Source of the DNA: Marinilactibacillus kalidii
GTDB taxonomy: Bacteria; Bacillota; Bacilli; Lactobacillales; Carnobacteriaceae_A
Length of the DNA: 64,000 nt
Direction: 5' to 3'
Assembly: GCF_017599325.1 (NCBI RefSeq)
Contig: NZ_JAGFVM010000005.1
Span: 1-64,000, forward strand
The position numbers were made by a program, and so were the translations under genes. This document shows, piece by piece, positions 9,466 through 18,285 of this stretch. Each line of letters starts with the position of its first letter. Position 1 is the stretch's first letter. The notes below the pieces were generated by a model. That model had not been told where the DNA came from and ran no database searches. It worked only from the letters and a program-made list of their open reading frames with translations.

Positions 9466-12405
9466 TTAATTCGTGTTTAATGCTCTCATATCAATCCAAC
9501 CTAGTTCTATATTATTTAAAAGCACATATGCGTATGCACCATTGCTACTCTTCAACACTATTCTAGCAGTTTGTCCTACATAACTTGAACTATCTCCCAA
9601 TTTTGTTGATCCTCGCTCTCCCCATGGGAGAGAATCAATCGAATAACCATTCTTGATCACAGCGTACTGATTTGGTGAAACTGGAACTCTACCAAAGGCT
9701 CTTTTATCTACCCAACCGACACCTTTTCCATCAAGTTCAATATAAGCATAAGCACCATTTTTCGTTTCTCTTAGTACAGTTATTTCTTTACCAATTAATA
9801 TAGAACTAGAACTAATATTCTTATACCCATTATATCCCCATGGTTTTGAATCAATTGAATATCGACTTTCTCTAATTGTCTCTTTATAGGTAACAGCCTG
9901 TGTTTCAAAAGTTTCAATTGCACGCTTGTCTACCCAACCAAGAGATTTACCATCCAAAATGACTAAAACATACGCACCATTGTTTGACTCTGCAATAGCT
10001 TTGACTTTTCGGTTAATATAATTAGAGGAATTGTCTAAAGTCTTATATCCTTTTTCTCCCCAAGGAAGGCTATCAATAGAGAAATCAGGGTTACTCATAT
10101 AAGATTGATAATTAACTTGTTTCCTATTGAAAGCACGTTTATCGATCCAGCCTAATTCTCGACCATTTTGAGCGATAAATGCATATGCCCCATTAGTAGT
10201 TTCCCGAATAATTTCTACACTACTACCAAGGTATTTATTACTAGACTCTTTTCTTTCAGAGCCGCTGTAGCCCCAGGGTCTTGTATCAATAGAGTAGTTA
10301 CCTTTTTTTATTGTATCTGAATAAATAATTGAATTTGTTTCAAAAGATTCAATCGCTCTTTTATCAACCCATCCTAATGTTTTACCGTTCAAACTTAATA
10401 AAAGGTAATTACCATTTTTTGCTTCTCTTTTTATATCAAAAGAAGTACCAAGATAATCGGAAGAACTAGCGATATTTTTATACCCTTTAGTACCCCAAGG
10501 TAAAGAATCAATTGAATGTCCAGCATAATTCACCTTAGCTTTGTAGGCTACTTTTACTGAATCAAACGCTTGAATTGCTTTTTTGTCAATCCATCCTTTA
10601 ACACTGCCGTTTTGGGATAGTTTGGCATAAGCGCCGTTTGTTGTCTCTTCAGTCACTTCAAGTATTTGTCCATTTGTAAAATCACTTGATGAAAATTGTT
10701 TAACATAACCTTTTGTTCCCCATGGCAAGCTATCTATCGAATGATTACCGCTAATGATAACCGCCTCGTAATCAACAGATTTTGATAAGACTAATTCAAA
10801 TGCACGCTTGTCTACCCATCCCAAATCCCTACCATCCAGTTGAATAAATGCGTAAGTACGATTTTGATTTTCTCTAGTAACTTTTACTTTTTTCCCGTAT
10901 AGATTACTGGTATTTCCTACATTTTCACCATTTGAATTTCCCCATGGTAAGCTATCTATAGAGAAAGACCGCTGCAATATCTCAGCCTCGTAATTCACAT
11001 TAACTATATCAAGATCATATTGAAGTAAATTATACGTACTGATGATTGTATTTAATTTAGTATTATAATTAGGATCAGTCGCGTATCTTCCAGTTAACCA
11101 TTTTGTAGCATCCTTGTAGCTAAGAGTATTTCTGACCCAAGTACCGTTGTAATAATTTCTGTCCCAGCTAACGCCGTTTCTTAGTTTATTGGCATTATCA
11201 TTTAAGGAACTAGCAAAATTAGGATAGAATTTAAAGTCAGCATCAACATAGGTGTTTACACCATTAATATGTTCCCATGTTCTTTTAACTATTGAGTAGC
11301 CGTTGTACGTGCCTTTCATACCAAATAAATTATTTCCATTCTTAGCAAGAGTACTTGTACCATAGTCACTTTCAAGTGATGCCTGAGCGATCATAATAGA
11401 GGCATATAATTGTTCTTTACCTTTTTCCTCAGCTATAGGCTTAGCTCTTGAAGACATATACTGTACGAACTCATTCTTAGAAGAAAAAGTTCTATTCTCT
11501 TCATCAATACGATCGTATATATTAACACCATTGATGGATAAAACTTGACCAGAGGTGATTGTATTATTCGTTAGATTATTCCAATTTTTCAAATTCTGTG
11601 AAGATAAACCAAATTTACTTGCAATACTGACCAAAGTGTCTCCGGCATTAACGATATAATATCTAGTAGCATTTTGAATAACACTTGAAGTTCTAACTTG
11701 GAAATTCATTTCATTTCGGTTTATATCTTTGTCAACTATTTCATTAATTTCAGTGTCAACACTATTTTTTGATTCTATTGATTCAGTATGCGAAGTTAAT
11801 TCGGACGCAGACTCAGAGTCTACTTCAGCTTCGTTATCTTCTGTTTCGTCAACAACTTCTACTTCCTTGTTATCTTGATTTTCTATTATTTCTTTTGGGG
11901 GTTCTGTTACATTTTCTTCTTTAATTGAAGGGATATCAGAAACTACAGGAGTTGTATCATATATTAAACGATCAATATTTTCTGAAGATACAAAGTAAAA
12001 ATTATAAGCCGTATTATCATCTGCATGCTCGAATGCTACCTCTAAAGGCTCATCTTCAGATATCTTATATTTTACTGTATTTCCAAAAGAATCAGTGATA
12101 ATAAAATCGCCATTCTCCTTAGAAGTTATTTCAAATGTCCAAATATCATTTAATAGTTTTCCATCTATTCCAAAAATACTATCTACTGATTCAGCTGGCA
12201 ATTCATTCATTTTTACCGACTCAATATCCGTAGTTATTATGTATTGTTCCAATCTAACAAGTGAATCGTTATCTTCTGAAAACTTGACTTGTTGATCAGC
12301 CGACTGCGCTACGACGTTGATTTGACTTATAGACAAATACGAAGGTACTAATAGTACGACGATACTAGTAACAATAATACTTCTAAATTTAAAACTTTTT
12401 TTCAA
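9466..12405 (-). CDS. Secreted LysM-glucosaminidase with seven GW modules
   Basis: Peptidoglycan glycosidase (GH73-like endo-beta-N-acetylglucosaminidase). From the chosen start the 979 residues are a signal peptide (about 1-35), a folded or linker region, an acidic low-complexity stretch (about 160-230), a LysM (about 248-292), the glucosaminidase (about 310-465) and seven GW modules (about 480-979). ASLESDYG carries the candidate catalytic Glu and NNLFGMKG is typical of the family. The TTG at 12405 has GGGGAGAG seven bases upstream and gives a normal KKSFKFRS signal N-region; a GTG at 12441 with AAAGGA is the alternative. Together with the amidase it makes a two-enzyme wall-remodelling operon placed inside the capsule locus. 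Confidence 0.9.
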   Translation of the reverse strand: MKKSFKFRSIIVTSIVVLLVPSYLSISQINVVAQSADQQVKFSEDNDSLVRLEQYIITTDIESVKMNELPAESVDSIFGIDGKLLNDIWTFEITSKENGDFIITDSFGNTVKYKISEDEPLEVAFEHADDNTAYNFYFVSSENIDRLIYDTTPVVSDIPSIKEENVTEPPKEIIENQDNKEVEVVDETEDNEAEVDSESASELTSHTESIESKNSVDTEINEIVDKDINRNEMNFQVRTSSVIQNATRYYIVNAGDTLVSIASKFGLSSQNLKNWNNLTNNTITSGQVLSINGVNIYDRIDEENRTFSSKNEFVQYMSSRAKPIAEEKGKEQLYASIMIAQASLESDYGTSTLAKNGNNLFGMKGTYNGYSIVKRTWEHINGVNTYVDADFKFYPNFASSLNDNANKLRNGVSWDRNYYNGTWVRNTLSYKDATKWLTGRYATDPNYNTKLNTIISTYNLLQYDLDIVNVNYEAEILQRSFSIDSLPWGNSNGENVGNTSNLYGKKVKVTRENQNRTYAFIQLDGRDLGWVDKRAFELVLSKSVDYEAVIISGNHSIDSLPWGTKGYVKQFSSSDFTNGQILEVTEETTNGAYAKLSQNGSVKGWIDKKAIQAFDSVKVAYKAKVNYAGHSIDSLPWGTKGYKNIASSSDYLGTSFDIKREAKNGNYLLLSLNGKTLGWVDKRAIESFETNSIIYSDTIKKGNYSIDTRPWGYSGSERKESSNKYLGSSVEIIRETTNGAYAFIAQNGRELGWIDKRAFNRKQVNYQSYMSNPDFSIDSLPWGEKGYKTLDNSSNYINRKVKAIAESNNGAYVLVILDGKSLGWVDKRAIETFETQAVTYKETIRESRYSIDSKPWGYNGYKNISSSSILIGKEITVLRETKNGAYAYIELDGKGVGWVDKRAFGRVPVSPNQYAVIKNGYSIDSLPWGERGSTKLGDSSSYVGQTARIVLKSSNGAYAYVLLNNIELGWIDMRALNTN

Positions 12406-12462
12406 TAACAATCTCTCCCCAATGACGTATGCGTTCAACACGATCCTTTCGCATCTAATTAC

Positions 12463-12490
12463 ATTTTACCGTAGATTAATAAGATTACAA
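12463..12490 (-). promoter_or_regulatory. Candidate promoter of the GW hydrolase operon
   Basis: Minus-strand TTGTAA and TAAAAT are separated by 16 bases, about 55 bases upstream of the chosen glucosaminidase start and downstream of the capsule operon terminator. Confidence 0.5.
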
Positions 12491-12565
12491 CATAGGTATT
12501 GTGACAATTTAAATAACAAAACTCATCAAGTCATTAGTATTTTATTAATCTAGAATGCGGTTTAA

Positions 12566-12609
12566 TTGAAAAAAATATCCTAAACCTCTCATTTGAGGCT
12601 CAGGATACT
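12566..12609 (-). terminator. Terminator of the main capsule operon
   Basis: On the minus strand TATCCTGAGCCTC pairs with GAGAGGTTTAGGATA around AAAT, followed by TTTTTTT. It begins within a few bases of the stop of the last gene of the operon. Confidence 0.9.
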
Positions 12610-12610
12610 C

Positions 12611-13684
12611 TCATTTTATAAGTTTCTTAAATTCATTTACTGTTTTTGGAACTTTGATTTCGTCTGGCAATCGACTACTCATTAACGCACCCAAATTAAT
12701 TGCGTTTTCCAACCAACTACTGGAAGAATCATCAAAATGATTACTAAAGAATTCTGTCTTAATTATCTCGGCTAAATATATTACCGGTATGGGCATATCG
12801 AACATCATCGAAGGCGTAAAAGCTGCTGAAGAAGCCATACTGATAATTGTAGCTTCATTAGCTTGATTCGTAAGACAATAAAGTTCCCAAGGCAAGTCTG
12901 TATTGATAACACTAATTTCACCGTATTTATTTTTGCTAGATCTTGGATGAAGTTTAACAATTAATTCACTTTCTTTTTTGATTGCACTTTTTACGATATT
13001 GAAAACTTCATATTCATTAATTTTACTACCATCCGCCTGAAAAGGTTGATCAAGAAAAATAAAATTTGTATTCTTTGAGTTCTTCGCATCTTTTAATTCG
13101 TCTTCGAATAAAAATAAAATCACTTCATAAGCTTTAGTACCCAACTTCAATTTAGGTAATTTCACATAATTATTTTGTTCTTTACTTTGAACTAAACTAG
13201 GTTCATAAACAAAATATTTACAAAATGTAGCACGGTAGATACTTTTAGTATTAATTATTTTAACAAGCTTATTTTTTTTTGCATTAAGATCAAAGATATT
13301 AGATTCAACATACGCCCCTATACCATCTTCAATATAATTTAAAGCAACTTGTTTATTCTTACTTTTAATAAAAGCATAGAGTAATTTTGCAAAATAATTA
13401 TCTCCCTGCACAAATATATTCTCATATGAATATTTAGTTAGTTTGTAACCATTTAAATTAAATAGTAAATTCGCATTTTTTATAATTGGTTTATTAATTT
13501 GATTGTGTTTGATGAGATAAACATTTTCAAAAATATCAATATTGATTGCTCTATCATATAGCTTTTCTGCACCTTCGAATTCATTATAGATATATAAATC
13601 GTTCTCTATATCATCATAATAGTTAACAATAGTATTGACAATGTTAATCAGGTGCAATGGTGTCCAGGCTATGAAAGCATTCAT
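12611..13684 (-). CDS. Putative sialyltransferase-like glycosyltransferase
   Basis: A 357-residue protein with no obvious GT2 or GT4 signature. Three short motifs match the set shared by bacterial sialyltransferases of families GT38, GT52 and GT80: a D/E-D/E-G motif (IEDGIGAY, about 119-121), an HP motif (KLHPRS, H246-P247) and an SS motif (SMASSAAF, S285-S286), in the right order. In those families the first acts as general base and HP/SS bind CMP. This fits the NeuB- and NeuA-like genes in the same operon. ATGA overlaps the stop of the upstream polymerase gene. Transfer of a CMP-activated nonulosonate is inference from motifs and context; linkage and acceptor are unknown. Confidence 0.6.
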   Translation of the reverse strand: MNAFIAWTPLHLINIVNTIVNYYDDIENDLYIYNEFEGAEKLYDRAINIDIFENVYLIKHNQINKPIIKNANLLFNLNGYKLTKYSYENIFVQGDNYFAKLLYAFIKSKNKQVALNYIEDGIGAYVESNIFDLNAKKNKLVKIINTKSIYRATFCKYFVYEPSLVQSKEQNNYVKLPKLKLGTKAYEVILFLFEDELKDAKNSKNTNFIFLDQPFQADGSKINEYEVFNIVKSAIKKESELIVKLHPRSSKNKYGEISVINTDLPWELYCLTNQANEATIISMASSAAFTPSMMFDMPIPVIYLAEIIKTEFFSNHFDDSSSSWLENAINLGALMSSRLPDEIKVPKTVNEFKKLIK

Positions 13685-15189
13685 TTTAATTCCTCATTTT
13701 TGGGTAGTTTAGATCTGATAAAATTTAAATACCCTAAATATGTCCAAAAGACTAAACCTATAACATCTCTATTATTCATGATTAAATGATTCTCAACAAC
13801 ATCGTTTACGAATAGTGAAAGCAAAAACACTAGGATAATAAGATACAATTGATCATTTGGATTATGGATATTGAAATTTTTGGATAACAAATAAACAATA
13901 TTATCTTTTAATACTAATACAACGAATACCGTTAGTAATGTAAATCCAATGATACCTGACTTCGCAAGTACAGATACGTAGGTATTATGCATATTTCCAC
14001 TAGCTCTTTGTAACTCAGAAATATCTAATTCAGATAACCGACTTTCATCAATTTGGTTCGTCGTTTCTACCCCTCTATAAATATCAGTATCTGCAACACC
14101 AAATAAAGGTTTCTGTTTAACTAATTGCAAGCCTGCCATCCAGATACTAAATCTTCCGGAAGAAAGCTCTCCACCTTCATCAGGTCTTAAGTCAACTTTT
14201 GAAAAAGTAGGTGGTGTAGTCTTCTCATTCAGTTCGCTATCTATATCTCCCTCTTCGTTAGAATCACTCTTACCTTTATTGTTAAATAAATTACTAGCTT
14301 GATATTTAACCACATCAACACTAGACGGTACATAACTTAAAGTCTCTTCCACTGTACGACTAACAGAGAAAAATACTAGCAATGACAAACCAATGCCAAT
14401 ACCCCAAATTTTTAAAGCTGAACCCAATTTTCTATTTTTACTAATTTTCAATATAACGGCTATTGAAAAGAGCATAAACCCTAGACCATAGATTGTAATT
14501 TGGGTACCTCTGGATTTTGATAATACAAAAAATATGTATTGTACAACTCCATTGACCACATAAAGATTTTGGAATTTAGTCCAAGTACCTCTTTTAAAAT
14601 GATTATTTACTAACATCAATACGACTGATACATAGCCAAACATCGACCCAATATTTGGGCTCGTATAAATACCAAACAATCTGCTACCTATGAATCCTTG
14701 TCTTAACGTAAATGTTCCTAAGCCTGCTGGTACTCTATAGGAGATGTTGAATATGAAAAGTACGATAGCAATCGAACCAAGTAATAAAGTAGCATAAATA
14801 AAAATATCGTTAAAAATTCTCAGTTTCTTATCTATACTTTGCTTACTTTCTTTTGTATCAAATACATAAAAGATAAATAAGGAAATAATCAGGTAACCCC
14901 AATTAATAATGGTATCAGGAAATTGATAGGGATAGTTAGTGATTACAGAGATTAAGTAAGAAAGACTCAATAAAGCAAGTATTATCCAATAAGGTTGTTT
15001 TAGCATTTTCCTTTTACTAACAAAATCATAAGCTACTACGCCCAGACCCCATACAAAAGAAATTTTCATCGGTATATTCTCAATATTCAGTGCACTAGGT
15101 ATGAAGTAAACCATAAAAATCACTAGGTTAACGTACCTGTATATCATAGGGTTAAATAAATAATTATCCATCACTTTTTTAATTGTCAT
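13681..15189 (-). CDS. O-antigen ligase/polymerase-like membrane protein (Wzy candidate 1)
   Basis: A 502-residue protein with about 10-12 membrane segments and a large extracellular loop around 280-370 rich in Ser, Glu and Asp. The ASGNMHNTYVSVLAKSGIIGF segment after that loop is typical of the Wzy_C/O-antigen ligase superfamily. Expected to polymerise lipid-linked repeat units on the outer face of the membrane. It overlaps the following transferase gene by four bases and is one base from the preceding GT14 gene. A second Wzy-like protein is encoded at 23246-24415; which one polymerises the main polymer is not decidable here. Confidence 0.82.
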   Translation of the reverse strand: MTIKKVMDNYLFNPMIYRYVNLVIFMVYFIPSALNIENIPMKISFVWGLGVVAYDFVSKRKMLKQPYWIILALLSLSYLISVITNYPYQFPDTIINWGYLIISLFIFYVFDTKESKQSIDKKLRIFNDIFIYATLLLGSIAIVLFIFNISYRVPAGLGTFTLRQGFIGSRLFGIYTSPNIGSMFGYVSVVLMLVNNHFKRGTWTKFQNLYVVNGVVQYIFFVLSKSRGTQITIYGLGFMLFSIAVILKISKNRKLGSALKIWGIGIGLSLLVFFSVSRTVEETLSYVPSSVDVVKYQASNLFNNKGKSDSNEEGDIDSELNEKTTPPTFSKVDLRPDEGGELSSGRFSIWMAGLQLVKQKPLFGVADTDIYRGVETTNQIDESRLSELDISELQRASGNMHNTYVSVLAKSGIIGFTLLTVFVVLVLKDNIVYLLSKNFNIHNPNDQLYLIILVFLLSLFVNDVVENHLIMNNRDVIGLVFWTYLGYLNFIRSKLPKNEELK

Positions 15190-15190
15190 T

Positions 15191-16150
15191 CTAAACAGTC
15201 CTTTTATTTAAAATTTCTTTGTCTATTTTATCTAGCAAACTTTCTGACATATTCGTAGAAACTTTTCTAACGAACAATTTGTCACTACTTTTAAGTAGTG
15301 AGTAATCCTCAATTGTGAACCATTTTGTCATTGAAGCATCCAGAAAGTGAATATTAGCTAATTGAGAAGTTTGTTTAGAAGTATCTTCTCCACGTTTATT
15401 CATCTGTATAGGCTGATCTGGTCCATCTATTTGATTTCGATTTGAATATGTTGAATTAAAAAAAAGTGTATGGAAAAACTTTTCATCTGGTGCAAACATA
15501 ATTTCAAATACTTTATAATCTTGTTTATTTTGATCATATATCTCAAGCAAATCCCTCAAGCAATTATCGGTTAATGCCCACCACTGCGAGCCATGATACA
15601 AGTCGAATTTACCATGTCGAATTCTATTGGACAATTTAAAATTCCTCAAAATTTTATTGATCAATGCTCTAAATGCTTTGAAAAAGAACGTATTGGTTTT
15701 GCGGATAAGCGGGTAATCATGCTTTTGCCAGTAATCAATATGGCTGCCAAATAATTCTTTATTTTCTAACTTTTCAAGATTGATACCTCTTATAAATTCG
15801 ATTTCTTTATTTTGTTCAAAATAATCATAGATATCATCCACTGACTTTATCGGATAATCAGCACCCGAAAGTAGTACATATCGATCAAAACTTTTTTGAT
15901 CTGCCAGAGCTGTCCTAGCTAATGCAATTTCTGCACGAATAATAGAAAATCCGCCCCAGTATATATTGTATCTTGGTTCAACGAATTGAACATTCTCATA
16001 TCTAATTAGATATTTTTCAAATTTTTCTATATCAGTCTTCCGATCAATATGCACAAAAAAATGAGCTTGATGCTTGTTGAGTCTTTCTATAAGTCTTTTC
16101 AAGTTCTCAGGATCGTTATGAGCTAGTATTAAGTATGCAATTTTAATCAT
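15191..16150 (-). CDS. GT14 (core-2/I-branching type) beta-N-acetylglucosaminyltransferase-like protein
   Basis: A 319-residue cytoplasmic glycosyltransferase of the Branch family. Visible landmarks are the N-terminus IAYLILAHNDPENLKRLI, the HIDRKTD segment, WGGFSIIRAEIALARTAL, the LLSGADYPIKS motif, GSQWWALT and a late APDEKFFHTLFFNS, which is the usual GT14 order. The family generally transfers GlcNAc or xylose in beta linkage; the donor here is not known. It has a good AAGGGG site before its ATG and sits between a GT2 gene and the Wzy candidate. Confidence 0.85.
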   Translation of the reverse strand: MIKIAYLILAHNDPENLKRLIERLNKHQAHFFVHIDRKTDIEKFEKYLIRYENVQFVEPRYNIYWGGFSIIRAEIALARTALADQKSFDRYVLLSGADYPIKSVDDIYDYFEQNKEIEFIRGINLEKLENKELFGSHIDYWQKHDYPLIRKTNTFFFKAFRALINKILRNFKLSNRIRHGKFDLYHGSQWWALTDNCLRDLLEIYDQNKQDYKVFEIMFAPDEKFFHTLFFNSTYSNRNQIDGPDQPIQMNKRGEDTSKQTSQLANIHFLDASMTKWFTIEDYSLLKSSDKLFVRKVSTNMSESLLDKIDKEILNKRTV

Positions 16151-16160
16151 TATTTACCCC

Positions 16161-17111
16161 TTACTTACCTAAATAAATCTTGTACATTTTACCATATAAG
16201 AATAAATTCTTTTGTAAAAGTTTCAATGCAATTTTTTTTGCAGATGAAACATTTTGTAACAATTGTTTACTGTTGTACTTTTTTATATCATTCTTTAAAA
16301 TATTGTAATACTCTTTTGTATGTTTTGAGCCACTTGATATAGATAACTTATATCCTGTAGAAAGAAATCCATCAATCAACTTTTCGTATGCTAAAGATTC
16401 TAATTTTGGTAATTGTTTTTTTACCAATTCAAGTAAGATTATACGCTGGTCAACATTATCATATTGCATAGGATTAAAATCTGCATTAACAATACTCGAA
16501 GCATTTTGCATATAGTTATACCCAGTGTATGTTGTAAATTGTATCTTCTGTGCAGCTAAAACTAGTCTAAATGAAGGAACAATATCCTCGTATAAATGAC
16601 CTTCTGGGTAGCGAATATTTGAAAATAAAGATTTTCTATAAATTTTATTCCAAGCATAAAAGTCTATCCCTTTATAATTGAATAAATAGCTAATTGCTTG
16701 TTCTTTATCCAAAACAACTTCCTCAACACTGTCTAGTTTACGTATCTTTTTATCACTGATTCTTCTCACATTAAATACGAAAATATCTGTATCCATTTGT
16801 TTCATTTCAAAAAACTTTTCAAAAAGGTTTATTTCGAAATAATCATCGCTATCAATAAATGAAACAAAGTCCATAGAAGCTTGTTCTAACCCTGCATTTC
16901 TCGCTGAAGATAATCCTCCATTTGATTTATGGATAACAATGATTCTATCATCTTCTTTTGCTAGTTCCTCACAAATTTCTCCACTAGTATCCGTGGATCC
17001 ATCATCAACTAAAATAAGCTCCAGTTTTTTATAGGACTGATTTAAAACACTTTCTACTGCTCTTCGAAGAGAATTTTCTACGTTATACACTGGCATTATT
17101 ACACTAATCAT
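16161..17111 (-). CDS. Glycosyltransferase family 2
   Basis: A 316-residue GT-A glycosyltransferase. It carries ISVIMPVYNVE, LVDDGSTDTSGEICEE, the NGGLSSARNAGLE segment, FIDSDDYF as the DxD-type metal site and LYEDIVPSFR as the usual acceptor-side acidic motif. The basic, helical C-terminus (KKIALKLLQKNLFLYGKMYK) could associate with the membrane. It lies 10 bases before the GT14 gene in the capsule operon. Sugar specificity is unknown. Confidence 0.88.
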   Translation of the reverse strand: MISVIMPVYNVENSLRRAVESVLNQSYKKLELILVDDGSTDTSGEICEELAKEDDRIIVIHKSNGGLSSARNAGLEQASMDFVSFIDSDDYFEINLFEKFFEMKQMDTDIFVFNVRRISDKKIRKLDSVEEVVLDKEQAISYLFNYKGIDFYAWNKIYRKSLFSNIRYPEGHLYEDIVPSFRLVLAAQKIQFTTYTGYNYMQNASSIVNADFNPMQYDNVDQRIILLELVKKQLPKLESLAYEKLIDGFLSTGYKLSISSGSKHTKEYYNILKNDIKKYNSKQLLQNVSSAKKIALKLLQKNLFLYGKMYKIYLGK

Positions 17112-17146
17112 TTTATCACCATTTCTCTATTCATTTTGTTAATTGA

Positions 17147-18184
17147 TTAAAAGTTACCTTTAATTTTTTCAATGAATCTAGGAGATGTATTACTGATCTT
17201 ATACAGTATCCAAGAAGTCAAATACATTAGAATTACTGATTTTATTTTGAACACATTTTTCAATACTTTTCTCATTAGTGAATTGTCCAAACTATCTTCA
17301 GAAGCTTGTAAAACTCTATCGTTGTGGAGAATACTTTTAATGTAATTGCGCTTTTCCCTAAAAGTAAGTGTACTAACTGAATGTATCGGAATAATACTGG
17401 ACATTACACCCTTTAAGAATAGTGCACTAAATCCTCTATTATCTTTTGGTGAAATTTCGAGACATTTCTCATAGAACTCAACGAAGGTCTGAAATTTATT
17501 AGGAAAATGTTTATTCGTTAGCCCATCTCTTCCATCAAAATAATATTCATACAATATTTCTTTTACTAGCTTTACTGTCTGTACGCTATCAAAATAGGCT
17601 AAGTTAAATAAGCGGTCTTCGCAACTTCTATAAGGCGGGAAAGAAATATTATTTTTTTTTATTATATCTACTTTGTATACTTTGTTCCAAACGACATATA
17701 GTAATTGCTTTTCCATAAGATTAAACAAGTCATCCTTGAAATCACTTTGCTTTAGATAAGTTCTATCTACTGCCTCAGTAACTTTTTCATTAACAACTTC
17801 TCCTTCATCTAATACTTTCATTACGTATGAGGATATTAATAAATCAGTCTTTGAGTCAGCAATATAAGCGTACCTATCTTCAAGTGCTGTAATAACCAAT
17901 TTGTCGTCAGCATCTACGAAGATCATATAAGTTCCATTTGCCTGTTTGATCCCATAATTTCTTGCAGAACCTGGTCCACTATTATCTATATTGATTAATT
18001 TAAATTGGTTTTTATCTGCAATAAATGTTTCAATCATTTCTCTGCTAGAGTCAGTAGAACCATCATTGATCAGTATAACCTCAAAGTCTTTAAAAGTTTG
18101 AGAAGCAATTGAAGTCAGTGTATCTATTATTTTATTCTGAGCATTATAAACGGGCATAACTAATGTGAAAAACGGTCTCTTCAT
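17147..18184 (-). CDS. Glycosyltransferase family 2
   Basis: A 345-residue GT-A glycosyltransferase with TLVMPVYNAQ, LINDGSTDSSREMI, NSGPGSARNYGI, FVDADDKL and the CEDRLFNLAY acceptor-side motif. The last 60 residues are basic and hydrophobic. It is the first gene after a 101-base spacer holding a terminator-like hairpin (18213-18278), so expression of this and the next genes may be reduced relative to the upstream part. Donor and acceptor are unknown. Confidence 0.88.
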   Translation of the reverse strand: MKRPFFTLVMPVYNAQNKIIDTLTSIASQTFKDFEVILINDGSTDSSREMIETFIADKNQFKLINIDNSGPGSARNYGIKQANGTYMIFVDADDKLVITALEDRYAYIADSKTDLLISSYVMKVLDEGEVVNEKVTEAVDRTYLKQSDFKDDLFNLMEKQLLYVVWNKVYKVDIIKKNNISFPPYRSCEDRLFNLAYFDSVQTVKLVKEILYEYYFDGRDGLTNKHFPNKFQTFVEFYEKCLEISPKDNRGFSALFLKGVMSSIIPIHSVSTLTFREKRNYIKSILHNDRVLQASEDSLDNSLMRKVLKNVFKIKSVILMYLTSWILYKISNTSPRFIEKIKGNF

Positions 18185-18212
18185 GAGGTACTCTCACTTT
18201 CGTTTTATTCAT

Positions 18213-18278
18213 CAAAGAAAAAGCATCTCATTAGATCTCACATTCAATAACTATCAAATGCTTCGTCGCTTGAGATGC
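18213..18278 (-). promoter_or_regulatory. Possible attenuator between neuB-like and GT2 genes
   Basis: On the minus strand GCATCTCA (18278-18271) can pair with TGAGATGC (18230-18223), which is followed by TTTTTC. A second TGAGATC (about 18240-18234) inside the loop offers competing pairing. The arrangement resembles an intra-operon terminator with an alternative fold. Confidence 0.4.
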
Positions 18279-18285
18279 GTTAACT

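Noticed and set aside
6636-12405. Repetitive DNA about every 200 bases, considered as a repeat array or CRISPR
   Set aside because: The period reflects coding GW modules of roughly 70 residues in two proteins; no short identical repeats with unique spacers.
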